This document shows, in pieces, positions 33,826 to 41,822 of a stretch of DNA of 64,000 nucleotides. Location of the stretch: positions 1 through 64,000 of the forward strand of contig CAYJTG010000004.1 of NCBI GenBank assembly GCA_964373255.1. The letters are read 5' to 3'. Both the position numbers and the translations under genes were made by a program. Origin of the DNA: JACPVU01 sp964373255 (GTDB lineage Archaea; Aenigmatarchaeota; Aenigmatarchaeia; GW2011-AR5). The stretch's first letter is position 1. Each line of letters starts with the position of its first letter. Below the pieces are notes generated by a model. That model saw nothing but the letters and a program-made list of their open reading frames with translations. It made no database searches and had not been told where the DNA came from.

Positions 33826-33902
33826 GGCTCTGCAGAAAACCTATGCAAGAGTATCGACGTAGACCTATACGTCTCTTGACGTATAGGTCAGCTAGAGCTA
33901 TT
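33826..33902. repeat. truncated three-way-junction repeat, half copy
   Basis: GGCTCTGCAGAAAACCTATG (33826-33845) and the hairpin GACCTATACGTC/GACGTATAGGTC (33862-33873/33878-33889, loop TCTT) followed by AGCTAGAGCTATT match the right half of copy 2 in reverse complement. The element stops abruptly at about 33902, so half is missing. The stop codon of the next gene lies at its edge. Compared with copy 2, the stem has two compensatory base-pair changes. Confidence 0.85.
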
Positions 33903-35400
33903 ATTTTAATTGGCCTGTATTTTTTTCTTTACTTAATTTCAGGTATCTTTCTACTGCTATCGCGTACTGTGCAGCATGAACGCCCAATTTCTTGTACGAC
34001 AAAACAAAATCCTGAAGAACTTCTTTTGCTATGTGCAGGTAAGATTCGTTGCCTGTTATTTTATACAGGTTCAGGAGTGCAATAGCAGCGAGCGAGTTTT
34101 CAACGAGCGGTTTTTGTTGAACCACCAGTAGTCCGATGTCTTCACCATTCTTTGTCTTGTCAAAAAACCCGCCATTCTCGCTCTTCATGTTTTTCATGAG
34201 AAATGTTGCTAACCATTCGGCGTTTGTAAGGTAAAATTTGTTGTTTGTAGCCAAATACGCCTTTGAGAGTACCCACATCATGCTGGCGTTGTCATAGAGA
34301 AACCCCAAAATATTAGGCTCGTAGTTTTCAAGATAATGCCCAAACCCGGCGTTGTGAACATATCCACGCTGAACGAAAAAGTCTATGACCCCAAGTGCAA
34401 ACTCCTTATATTTTAGATTTTCAAAAATTCTCCCAGCATCCAGAAATGCTCCGGCCGCAAGGCCATTCCAGCTTGTATATGCAATTCTATCTATGCTCGG
34501 CATTTTTATGGTTTGTCTTTCATTTTTCGTCTTTCCATAATATTCCTCTTCACCGTCGGCATCCTGACTGCCATAGAAATAGTTCTTAGTATTTGACAGG
34601 ACGTTGAGTAAATAATCGGCTGTCTGACTAGCGGCGTGCATATAGTCCTCATTATTTGTCAGAGCGAATCCTAGTGCATACACACGTAACAGTTTTGAAT
34701 TTGTTTCTAGCATCTTCTCGTAATGCGGCTGCGACCACTCGCGCGTGACAGAGTAGCGAAAAAATCCACCTTCTTCCTTGTCAAGCAATCCAAGCATACC
34801 ATCGAGTGTCTTTGTTATCATGCTTAGAAGTTTATTATCGCCCGTTTTTTTATAGCGTCTGATAAGAAATTCAACTGCATCCGGCAACGGAAATTTTGGC
34901 TGTCCACCAAAACCGCCAAAATCGACGTCAAAATGGGCTATAATATCATCAAGTACGTCTGAAATGACATTGTCCGTTATATCTTTGGGCGATGAAGCGG
35001 TCATCGTATTTTCTTCATAGAAATTTTCTTTTGAAGTTTCAGCAATTTTGTTATGTCGATAGAAATCGTCTACTTCTGCCAGTAGGTTTATCATCTGCTG
35101 GGCAGGCACATAAGTTGCACCCATAATCAATTCACCGTCCGGCGTTAAAAACGCGGTTGTGGGCCACCCGCCCTGGTTGTAGCGCTCATTTATATCTGGC
35201 CTTTTGTCTGTGTCGACGCGTATTGCAACAAATTTGTCATTTATGATTTTTATGATATCTTCGCTTTCGTATGTATCCTTGTCCATACGGTGACACCAAT
35301 GGCACCACGAGCCAAATATGTCCAAGATTATCGGCTTGTTTTCGTTTTTAGCCCTTTGAAAAGCGGTCCTTGACCACTCCGACCAAATTATTTTTAACAT
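33901..35400 (-). CDS. thioredoxin-domain protein of the DUF255/YyaL family
   Basis: 499 aa. The N-terminal thioredoxin-like domain has WCHWCHRMDK (C33, C36) and NQGGWPTTAFL. The rest is the six-hairpin-like alpha domain of the YyaL family, with WNGLAAGAFLDAGR and repeated Trp/Tyr motifs. Family members have been proposed as sugar-modifying or folding enzymes; the reaction is not established. I chose ATG 35400 over a TTG five codons upstream. Confidence 0.85.
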   Translation of the reverse strand: MLKIIWSEWSRTAFQRAKNENKPIILDIFGSWCHWCHRMDKDTYESEDIIKIINDKFVAIRVDTDKRPDINERYNQGGWPTTAFLTPDGELIMGATYVPAQQMINLLAEVDDFYRHNKIAETSKENFYEENTMTASSPKDITDNVISDVLDDIIAHFDVDFGGFGGQPKFPLPDAVEFLIRRYKKTGDNKLLSMITKTLDGMLGLLDKEEGGFFRYSVTREWSQPHYEKMLETNSKLLRVYALGFALTNNEDYMHAASQTADYLLNVLSNTKNYFYGSQDADGEEEYYGKTKNERQTIKMPSIDRIAYTSWNGLAAGAFLDAGRIFENLKYKEFALGVIDFFVQRGYVHNAGFGHYLENYEPNILGFLYDNASMMWVLSKAYLATNNKFYLTNAEWLATFLMKNMKSENGGFFDKTKNGEDIGLLVVQQKPLVENSLAAIALLNLYKITGNESYLHIAKEVLQDFVLSYKKLGVHAAQYAIAVERYLKLSKEKNTGQLK

Positions 35401-35434
35401 AATTATATTTATCAAGAGAAAGAGATTAGTAGGC

Positions 35435-35692
35435 TTATATCAACTGTTCGCCTGTTTCTTTGTTGAATATATGAATAACAATAACCGGGCATCCCTTGGC
35501 AGCGTTCAGCATTGCCTCCAGTTCGCTTTCGTCTATCTCCTTTTCCCACCAGCCATTTTCCATCGGCTTGCCCTCTATGAGGTTGGCCTTCCCGTCCTTT
35601 GCGTCAATAATCCAGTTCTTGGCGTCCATGCCAACGCACGCGCCCGCGCCTATGCACGCCTCACGATCGTATTTTACTATGAAATTTGCCAT
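35435..35692 (-). CDS. single-cluster ferredoxin with Ala in the second ligand position
   Basis: 85 aa. YDREACIGAGACVGMDAKNW and KGCPVIVIHIFNKETGEQL give three ligand Cys. The second ligand of CxxCxxC is Ala, so a [3Fe-4S] cluster or open-site [4Fe-4S] is likely. A motif TATAGCTAAACAACAAA (minus sense) lies 15 bp upstream. It is a paralogue of the ferredoxins at 29213 and 30090. Confidence 0.85.
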   Translation of the reverse strand: MANFIVKYDREACIGAGACVGMDAKNWIIDAKDGKANLIEGKPMENGWWEKEIDESELEAMLNAAKGCPVIVIHIFNKETGEQLI

Positions 35693-35707
35693 TTTCAATC
35701 ACTATAT

Positions 35708-35724
35708 TTTGTTGTTTAGCTATA
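35708..35724 (-). promoter_or_regulatory. leader motif TATAGCTAAACAACAAA upstream of ferredoxin
   Basis: One base differs from the motif at 14298 and 42969. It lies 15 bp before the ferredoxin start on the minus strand. The remaining gap to the DUF2203 gene (35725-35807) has no further recognisable feature. Confidence 0.5.
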
Positions 35725-35807
35725 ACACGTAAAATATTTAAGCGCAAAATAACACGGTATAAACACAATCCACCATGTAGAAAGAGAGAAATCCTTTATG
35801 TCGTAGT

Positions 35808-36239
35808 TCATTTTCTGATCCTTTCTGTGCTGCCAAGAGGCAGGCGGCCAGTAAAGCCACTATCTATCGTGTGCCAGTATTTTATTTCTTTTTCACCGTA
35901 TTGCCAGCAGAGGAATACATTCTGTTTTTTTATCGAAGAATAGAAATCGACGAGACCCGTGTTGACATCTTTTACGATGCAGCCAAATGACTGTATCTGG
36001 TTAGCGCTCTTCATAATCTGTTTGTGCATAAATTCAATCTCAGTCACAAACGAATCGTAGAGGTCGCCGTCTGGATTATCGGAGTCACGCATGTCATTTC
36101 TCCAGAATTCCTTTATCCAATTCATCTCGTTCTGTGCAAATGCGATTTTCTTCCTGAGGACAAATATTCCATCAAATATTTCTTCAATTTTCGGGATGAT
36201 TTTGTTCGCTTCCTTCAGCGTGAACATTCTCGGCGCCAT
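35808..36239 (-). CDS. DUF2203-family protein
   Basis: 143 aa. The C-terminal half, GLVDFYSSIKKQNVFLCWQY, then GEKEIKYWHT and GFTGRLPL, matches the DUF2203 pattern (DFP...LCWxxGE..I.YWH...GF.GR). The N-terminus is a long helix pair (FTLKEANKIIPKIEEIF). Function unknown; soluble. It has its own start 8 bp from a non-coding stretch, not clearly in an operon. Confidence 0.8.
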   Translation of the reverse strand: MAPRMFTLKEANKIIPKIEEIFDGIFVLRKKIAFAQNEMNWIKEFWRNDMRDSDNPDGDLYDSFVTEIEFMHKQIMKSANQIQSFGCIVKDVNTGLVDFYSSIKKQNVFLCWQYGEKEIKYWHTIDSGFTGRLPLGSTERIRK

Positions 36240-36339
36240 AAAATTCTAAATATAATATGTGGTGCCAGCATTAAAATAGATTTTTTCTGAAAATTTTTTG
36301 AGGGTTGCTGCACAAATATAAATATCTTTGCCTTTTATT

Positions 36340-36771
36340 TTATCCGCCGCCCACATTGCTCTGCTGCGTAAGAAATAGTATCGAAAGCCGCTCGATTAGG
36401 TGCTCTTCATATTTCATCAGGTCTGTGGCTGTAACAATTCCAACGCACTTCCCCTTGCGCCTGTCGACTACAGGAAGGCGCTTTATATGATGCCTGACCA
36501 TCTTTTTTGCCGCGGCTTCAAGGTTATCCTTTGTATATATTGTAAGAAGACGCTTTGTCATAACTTTTGTGACGGGTGCATCAGAATTTGTGCCTTTTGC
36601 GAACGCCTGCAATATATCGCCCTGTGTGATAATCCCTTTTAATTCGAATCCGGCTGTCGTGACAAGCAGGCCGCTTATTTTATGCTTCACCATCTTCTGC
36701 GCAGCCTGTTTAATGCTGGCGTCAGGCCTGATCGTTATGAGACGCGTGCTCATCGCTTCTTGAACTTCCAT
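36340..36771 (-). CDS. tandem CBS-domain protein
   Basis: 143 aa. Two CBS repeats: VQEAMSTRLITIRPDASIKQ, then GIITQGDILQAF, and VTKVMTKRLLTIYTKDNLE with GIVTATDLMKYEE. CBS pairs bind adenosyl nucleotides and regulate partner proteins. No fused effector domain is present, so it may act as a free regulator. The C-terminus has an extra helix of 20 residues. Confidence 0.9.
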   Translation of the reverse strand: MEVQEAMSTRLITIRPDASIKQAAQKMVKHKISGLLVTTAGFELKGIITQGDILQAFAKGTNSDAPVTKVMTKRLLTIYTKDNLEAAAKKMVRHHIKRLPVVDRRKGKCVGIVTATDLMKYEEHLIERLSILFLTQQSNVGGG

Positions 36772-36821
36772 GAGTTACTATTCTACTGACGGAATATAAA
36801 TAATAGTTTTATAAATTTTTC

Positions 36822-37541
36822 GTGCGTGTTATTCAGATGCAAGCACTCTATATGGATGATTCGTACCTGAGGGAATTTGGCGCGGAAATAACCGAGATCA
36901 GAGAAAACTTCGTCGTTCTTGACAGGACGACGTTCTACCCGACTGGCGGCGGACAGCCGCACGACACGGGAAAAATAATATTCAGCGGTAAGGAATTTGA
37001 TGTTGTCAATGTCATCAAGCAGGAAGGGAAAATCCTGCACCAGTTAAATTCTATCGATAGTTTGTTGGTTGGTGATAAAATAAATGGTGTTATTGACTGG
37101 AACCGAAGATACGTTTTGATGCGACATCACACGGCTGCGCATATCATCGATGCTGTTTTGTACCAGGAAGCCGGTGCTCTGGCGACAGGCAACCAGCTGG
37201 GCACAGAAAAATCGCGCATAGATTTCTCGCTTGAGACTTTCAGTCCTGGCCAGATGAACGGTTTTATTAATAAGGCAGATGAAATTGCAAGAAAAGGCAT
37301 TGAAGTAAAGACGTATTATCTCGGGCGGGAGGACGCTTTTAAGATACCCGGCATCGTAAAGCTGGCAAAGGCTATGCCACCGAATATCGAAACGCTGAGG
37401 ATCGTCGAGATACCGGGCGTCGACATACAGGCGGACGGCGGAACCCAGGTCAGGAATACGTCAGAAATAGGCGAAATCACGCTGCTCTCGGTCGAGAACC
37501 GCGGCAAAAACAACAGGCGCGTTTATTACACGGTAAAATGA
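36822..37541 (+). CDS. alaX: alanyl-tRNA editing hydrolase AlaX
   Basis: 239 aa. Hydrolyses Ser or Gly mischarged onto tRNA-Ala. N-terminal glycine-rich TTFYPTGGGQPHDTG and the metal motif RHHTAAHIIDAVL (HxxxH) are present. The second metal site, normally CGGTH or DGGTH, reads DGGTQVRNTSEIG here, so one ligand is replaced. Size fits the intermediate AlaX-M class. It starts an operon with the HTH protein. Confidence 0.88.
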   Translation: MRVIQMQALYMDDSYLREFGAEITEIRENFVVLDRTTFYPTGGGQPHDTGKIIFSGKEFDVVNVIKQEGKILHQLNSIDSLLVGDKINGVIDWNRRYVLMRHHTAAHIIDAVLYQEAGALATGNQLGTEKSRIDFSLETFSPGQMNGFINKADEIARKGIEVKTYYLGREDAFKIPGIVKLAKAMPPNIETLRIVEIPGVDIQADGGTQVRNTSEIGEITLLSVENRGKNNRRVYYTVK

Positions 37542-37578
37542 GATGTCCTTTTTTGAAATGATCAAATGGTGCAAAACA

Positions 37579-37935
37579 ATGCCATTTACATATACCAGTG
37601 AGCAACGTCACAAAATGCTGAAGATATACGAAAAATGCGGCTACAACGCAGCAGAGACCAGCCGTCAAATGGGAGAAGAATTGGGTTATACAATGAACGT
37701 ATGCACAATACTAAAATACGCAAAAGAGCATGACTATCATACCAATCAGCATGGTGGCAGAAGATACGGGTTGCATAAAGGAAAGGGTGCGATTAAGCCC
37801 GAAGAAGAAGCAAGAATAATAGAGATCTATAAAAAATCGAGCGGAAAGAAAAGCAAGGCAAAAATAGCACGGCAAACGAACCGAAGCGCTCCACTTGTTG
37901 CGCGTGTCTTAAAGGAGCACATACCAGTGACATAG
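37579..37935 (+). CDS. two-HTH DNA-binding protein, paralogue A
   Basis: 118 aa. Two helix-turn-helix-like units, about 12-45 (KMLKIYEKCGYNAAETSRQM) and 75-115 (RIIEIYKKSSGKKSKAKIAR), are linked by HGGRRYGLHKGKGA. The protein at 49196 has the same layout with RGGRRYSLTGRKGA, so these are paralogues. Each is the last gene of its operon. The ATG at 37579 matches the paralogue's start; an ATG at 37543 is possible. Targets are unknown. Confidence 0.7.
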   Translation: MPFTYTSEQRHKMLKIYEKCGYNAAETSRQMGEELGYTMNVCTILKYAKEHDYHTNQHGGRRYGLHKGKGAIKPEEEARIIEIYKKSSGKKSKAKIARQTNRSAPLVARVLKEHIPVT

Positions 37936-37994
37936 AATAGCATGTCGTATCGCATTAATAAACTTTTCTTATTGATAGTCTATGAGATGATTTC

Positions 37995-38543
37995 ATGGGA
38001 AAAAAATCTAGTCACAGGCAGATGTCGATCGTCATGCTAATTGTCATAGCTGCATTTGCGCTCGGGTTTGCAGTAAACGCCTTCTATTCCAAGGAGCCTT
38101 CAATAGCTAAAATCAACCGTATAATAGCGCCAACAGAATTCGAGCCGTTTGAAATCTCAAGTGAAGGCTTTGTTCCTGTCAACGTCAGCATATTCGGGCC
38201 CCGTATTACGTTGCAATCAGGTTGTCACGCAATAAGTTTTGACGTCACGAGCGACCAGGCATTCTCGATACAGCACGGAATAGCTGGCACGACAAGCGTG
38301 AGGCCGCTCACCCACGACGTTCTGCGGGATCTCATCGAAAACTTTAACATAACAATACTGAGCATGCGCATAGAGAGATTCGGTGACGATATATATTATG
38401 CGCGCATGTTTGTTCAGAACGCTGACCGCGTGCTTGATATCGACATGAGGCCGAGCGACGCGATCGCGCTGTCGCTGAGAACAAAAACCAAGCTGCAGAT
38501 CAATGAAACCATGCTTGAGGAAAAAGGCACAAATATATGCTAA
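37995..38543 (+). CDS. membrane-anchored BFN (DUF151) domain protein
   Basis: 182 aa. One N-terminal membrane segment (about 10-28) followed by a bifunctional-nuclease-type domain: TSVRPLTHDVLRDLIENFN, YYARMFVQ and DIDMRPSDAIALSLRTK match the BFN/DUF151 pattern. Placing this domain outside the membrane is unusual. A second membrane-anchored gene (S16 protease domain) follows 18 bp downstream, so they may act together. Confidence 0.82.
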   Translation: MGKKSSHRQMSIVMLIVIAAFALGFAVNAFYSKEPSIAKINRIIAPTEFEPFEISSEGFVPVNVSIFGPRITLQSGCHAISFDVTSDQAFSIQHGIAGTTSVRPLTHDVLRDLIENFNITILSMRIERFGDDIYYARMFVQNADRVLDIDMRPSDAIALSLRTKTKLQINETMLEEKGTNIC

Positions 38544-38561
38544 TGCTGAAAGGCGGTTTTT

Positions 38562-39344
38562 ATGAAAAGGACGTACAAGATTTCACGCGGCGATATAACG
38601 TTCATAGTTCTCTTCATATTCTTAATGGGATTCATAGCAGGTACCATCCTTGCGCCTGAGCGCACGATTTTCAGGGAATCACCAAAACAAACTGTCTCGG
38701 TGGATGGCGCAAAGGTAGTTGAGATGGGGCTGCCCGCTGTCGATTCGGAAGGAAACGGCGTTTTGGGGACATTGGTGACAACGATACGCCCCGGGAGCGG
38801 TCAGGTGCTTGTGAATGTCAATGACGTGCTTGCGCAGTTTGACACACAGTTCTCTGGAAGAATTGCAGCCAAGGTCGCTTCAAACTATACAGGAATCTAT
38901 CTGGGCAATCTCGACATCGTTTACGACATCAGGGCAAACGCGACTGTTATTGAAGGCCCGTCGGCAGGTGCTGCGATGACTGCATCAATCATACTCGCCC
39001 TGAAAAATATAGAGTCGACAAACAAAATTATGATGACCGGCACCATACAGGAAGACGGCGGGGTTGACAAGGTCGGCTCAATCCTTGAGAAGGCAACGGT
39101 TGCAAAATCTGTAGGCGTACAGATTTTTCTTGTTCCAGAAGGCCAGGCTTTGCAAACGACTGCAACAAGAATCAGGAGCTGCAGAAACTACGGACGTCTT
39201 GAGGTGTGCACCGTGCGGTACAAGTACGGTGAAACAAACATCGGGGAGAGCCTCAACATAACGGTCACAGAGGTCAAAACTATAGGAGACATCATAGACG
39301 TCTACCAGCGTCAGAACGAGCCCAAAAATGTAACACAAGTGTAA
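38562..39344 (+). CDS. membrane-anchored Lon-like (S16) protease domain protein
   Basis: 260 aa. N-terminal membrane segment at about 12-28, then the S16 fold. The catalytic Ser is S134 in EGPSAGAAMT, and the catalytic Lys is K177 in SILEKATVAK, a spacing of 43 as in Lon proteases. There is no ATPase domain, so this is not a full Lon. It is likely an extracytoplasmic ATP-independent peptidase, and it is adjacent to the BFN protein. Confidence 0.85.
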   Translation: MKRTYKISRGDITFIVLFIFLMGFIAGTILAPERTIFRESPKQTVSVDGAKVVEMGLPAVDSEGNGVLGTLVTTIRPGSGQVLVNVNDVLAQFDTQFSGRIAAKVASNYTGIYLGNLDIVYDIRANATVIEGPSAGAAMTASIILALKNIESTNKIMMTGTIQEDGGVDKVGSILEKATVAKSVGVQIFLVPEGQALQTTATRIRSCRNYGRLEVCTVRYKYGETNIGESLNITVTEVKTIGDIIDVYQRQNEPKNVTQV

Positions 39345-39368
39345 CACTATATACATTGTGGATTGTGT

Positions 39369-40610
39369 CTATGCCAATTTTACCTGAGAATTCAGAAGAA
39401 GCGAGATGCCCACCTGCATTTTATTTCTCATATCAGCAATCTGCCTTTCAATCATCTGCCTTTCAACTGTTTTGGCAGTAATTCTATTCTTTATGCCGCC
39501 GAGCTCTTTTTCGAGGTCAGCAATTTCCGTGTGTGATACCTTAAGGGATTGTACAATCGGCTCGATGAACTCATTGAATTGGTCTTCAGACTCATGAACT
39601 TTTTGTCTCACCTGCCTGTGGTGCTCTTTCAGCTCACGGAGGAGGTCAAAATGACGGATAACGTCATGCAGTTTTTCCAGCTTTCTTTCGTCAAGTTCGA
39701 TCATAACCCTGTCGTGATAGCTTTCCATTGCATCAAAAATTTGCCGTATCACCATCCTTTCATCGCCCCCAAGAAACGCTGTGCCGGGATCAGAAATATA
39801 TTGCTTAAGGATGTTTGTCTCCTCTTTTGTGAGCTCACCGTAATAGACAAACTTTTTCATGCAGCGGTCAAGGCCGGCAAATTCATTGGTTATTTTTTGC
39901 CTGATGTCGTCAGAAGTTTTTTCCAGATTTCTTATTTCTATCCTCTTGCCGGCGTAGCGGGAAAGGTCTTCGTTTTTCAGTTCGACATTTTTTTGTTCAG
40001 TCAAAATTCTTGTTTCGAGCGGCTCGACACTCTTCTTCAGGTCTTCAATTTCATTAGATATTGACGTGACTGAATTCTGAAGGCTAAAAATCTTTGAAAC
40101 GTCGCCTTTGATCTCCTCGACACCGCGAACTGGTGATGCGTCGAGTATTTTGCGGGACGCTTTTATCTTTTCCTCCATCACGCGTATCTTCTCAGCTACC
40201 TTCTGCATGTCACCCTTGAATTCGGCAAGATGCCTGAATTCTTTGATATTGATATCGTTTACCGACTGTACAACACTGTCAGACAGCATCAGAAATTCCT
40301 TTCTGTCGCTTGCGCCGTAGGATAAGAGATCGCTAATTTTCTGCAGCAGTTTTTCGCAAAACTTGTCCTTTACAATGTTTGCGTACCTTTTCGGCGAGGA
40401 CTTCTGGATCATCTGGTTTGCCACATTCTTTAATTCCTCAGCGCATGCTTTCACGTACTGAAAATTTCCCGACAGCCGGGCGTCTAATTCCATGCCCTCG
40501 CGTTCAAACCTGCCTGAAAGAAACTGCGGAACCTCGTCTAGTTTTATCTCTATGGGTTTTTGCCTGAATACGCTGAAGCGCTCAAACATGAATGTACTAA
40601 TAACACACAA
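39369..40610 (-). CDS. coiled-coil protein of unknown function
   Basis: 413 aa. Long charged helices with heptads across about 120-400 (for example EIEDLKKSVEPLETRILTEQ and QRQIADMRNK-like segments). No ATPase head, signal or membrane segment is visible. It could act as a structural or SMC-accessory-like protein. Divergent from the nuclease gene at 40703 with a hairpin between. Confidence 0.65.
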   Translation of the reverse strand: MCVISTFMFERFSVFRQKPIEIKLDEVPQFLSGRFEREGMELDARLSGNFQYVKACAEELKNVANQMIQKSSPKRYANIVKDKFCEKLLQKISDLLSYGASDRKEFLMLSDSVVQSVNDINIKEFRHLAEFKGDMQKVAEKIRVMEEKIKASRKILDASPVRGVEEIKGDVSKIFSLQNSVTSISNEIEDLKKSVEPLETRILTEQKNVELKNEDLSRYAGKRIEIRNLEKTSDDIRQKITNEFAGLDRCMKKFVYYGELTKEETNILKQYISDPGTAFLGGDERMVIRQIFDAMESYHDRVMIELDERKLEKLHDVIRHFDLLRELKEHHRQVRQKVHESEDQFNEFIEPIVQSLKVSHTEIADLEKELGGIKNRITAKTVERQMIERQIADMRNKMQVGISLLLNSQVKLA

Positions 40611-40642
40611 TTATTAAAGTTCACGGTTTAGAATAGAGATAC

Positions 40643-40680
40643 TGCTAACTTAAGGGTGATTAACTATCGTTAAGTTAGCA
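40643..40680. repeat. 11-bp inverted repeat between divergent genes
   Basis: TGCTAACTTAA (40643-40653) and TTAAGTTAGCA (40670-40680) are perfectly complementary with a 16-nt spacer. It lies 23 bp before the nuclease GTG and 33 bp upstream of the coiled-coil gene. It may be an operator for both or another small palindromic repeat. Confidence 0.6.
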
Positions 40681-40702
40681 GCATCATAGGTTAGGTGGTC
40701 AA

Positions 40703-41185
40703 GTGAAACGCAGGAGCCAGCTCATAATCGCAATAATCATTGTAGCCGCCATCGCTGTTGTAAATTCATTGGTTCTTCAGGCCGCAGGTATCACTGGCAA
40801 AGCTGTTGCACAAAAAGAAGACAAAATCGTGACACGCGTCGTGGACGGCGACACTATTGTCGTGGAAGGAGGAGACCGCATAAGGCTTCTGGACATCGAC
40901 ACCCCAGAGCGCGGCGAAGCATGCTACAAGGAAGCAAAAGACCGACTTACAAAAATGATAGACGGCAAATCTGTTACGCTCGAGAGAACAGGCGAAAATA
41001 AAGACAGCTACGACAGGCTTCTGAGGTACATCTTCTATAACAATACAAACATCAACTTATTGCTTGTGCGCGAAGGTCTTGCCACGCTTTATTTCTACAA
41101 TAAGAACACTCCATACTACGAGCAGTTAATACGGGCCGAGCAATCCGCAAAGAAAGAAGGGCTTTGTGTGTGGAAAAGCATATAA
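40703..41185 (+). CDS. nuc: secreted thermonuclease (SNase) homologue
   Basis: 160 aa with a GTG start. A signal or anchor segment (AIIIVAAIAVVNSLVLQAAG) precedes an OB-fold nuclease with RVVDGDTIVVEGG, IRLLDIDTPERGE, SYDRLLRYIF and LVREGLATLYF. These supply the Ca-binding Asp residues, the catalytic Glu and two Arg of SNase. It is likely a scavenging nuclease outside the cell. Confidence 0.9.
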   Translation: MKRRSQLIIAIIIVAAIAVVNSLVLQAAGITGKAVAQKEDKIVTRVVDGDTIVVEGGDRIRLLDIDTPERGEACYKEAKDRLTKMIDGKSVTLERTGENKDSYDRLLRYIFYNNTNINLLLVREGLATLYFYNKNTPYYEQLIRAEQSAKKEGLCVWKSI

Positions 41186-41200
41186 ACATCAAGTCCTGAT

Positions 41201-41818
41201 TTACATCCATTCGTCTTCCCATTCACCAAATTCTTCATCTTTTACCATTTTTTCCTCTTTGATCTTATTTTCAGCTTCTGATTTTGTATATTGTTTTCTC
41301 ATAATCGTTCCAGCAAGAGCACCAAATATCAACCCGGCGATATGCGCCACGTTTGCGACGTTTGTCGGGTAGAATGCGCCTGCGATGTCCAGAATCAGCC
41401 AGAGACCTGCAGCAACGACCATAGGCATGGGCACACCAAGCGCAAAAACAATCATCCTTGGCTCCAGCACCGCCAGCGTGCCGAGCACGGCGAATATCGC
41501 GCCGCTTGCGCCAAGTGACGATTCGTAGAATGGTATAGAAACAATGTTTGCAACTACGCCGCCGATAAAATAGACTGCAATGAACTTTTTGCTGCCGATC
41601 TTATTCTCAAGGACCAGGCCAAAAACGCCGAGCGCAAACATATTCCCAAGAAGATGGGCTGTGCCGCCGTGCAAAAACATCGATGTTACCAGGATCCACG
41701 GCCTTGCTATTGCATCAGGCGAAAAAAGCACGAACGATTCTGTAAAGTTTTGTATTGTTACTTGCAGAATAAATGTTATAATGGCTGCGGTAGCAATTAT
41801 AAGCGATACGTACCTCAT
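41201..41818 (-). CDS. rhomboid-family intramembrane serine protease
   Basis: 205 aa with six membrane segments. The hallmark motifs are FLHGGTAHLLGNM (TM2, with Asn), GASGAIFAVLG (TM4 catalytic Ser) and HIAGLIFG (TM6 catalytic His). It probably cleaves single-pass membrane proteins. The C-terminus carries an acidic tail of about 20 residues. It is convergent with the nuclease gene and upstream of the antiporter's 3' end. Confidence 0.9.
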   Translation of the reverse strand: MRYVSLIIATAAIITFILQVTIQNFTESFVLFSPDAIARPWILVTSMFLHGGTAHLLGNMFALGVFGLVLENKIGSKKFIAVYFIGGVVANIVSIPFYESSLGASGAIFAVLGTLAVLEPRMIVFALGVPMPMVVAAGLWLILDIAGAFYPTNVANVAHIAGLIFGALAGTIMRKQYTKSEAENKIKEEKMVKDEEFGEWEDEWM

Positions 41819-41822
41819 AGGA

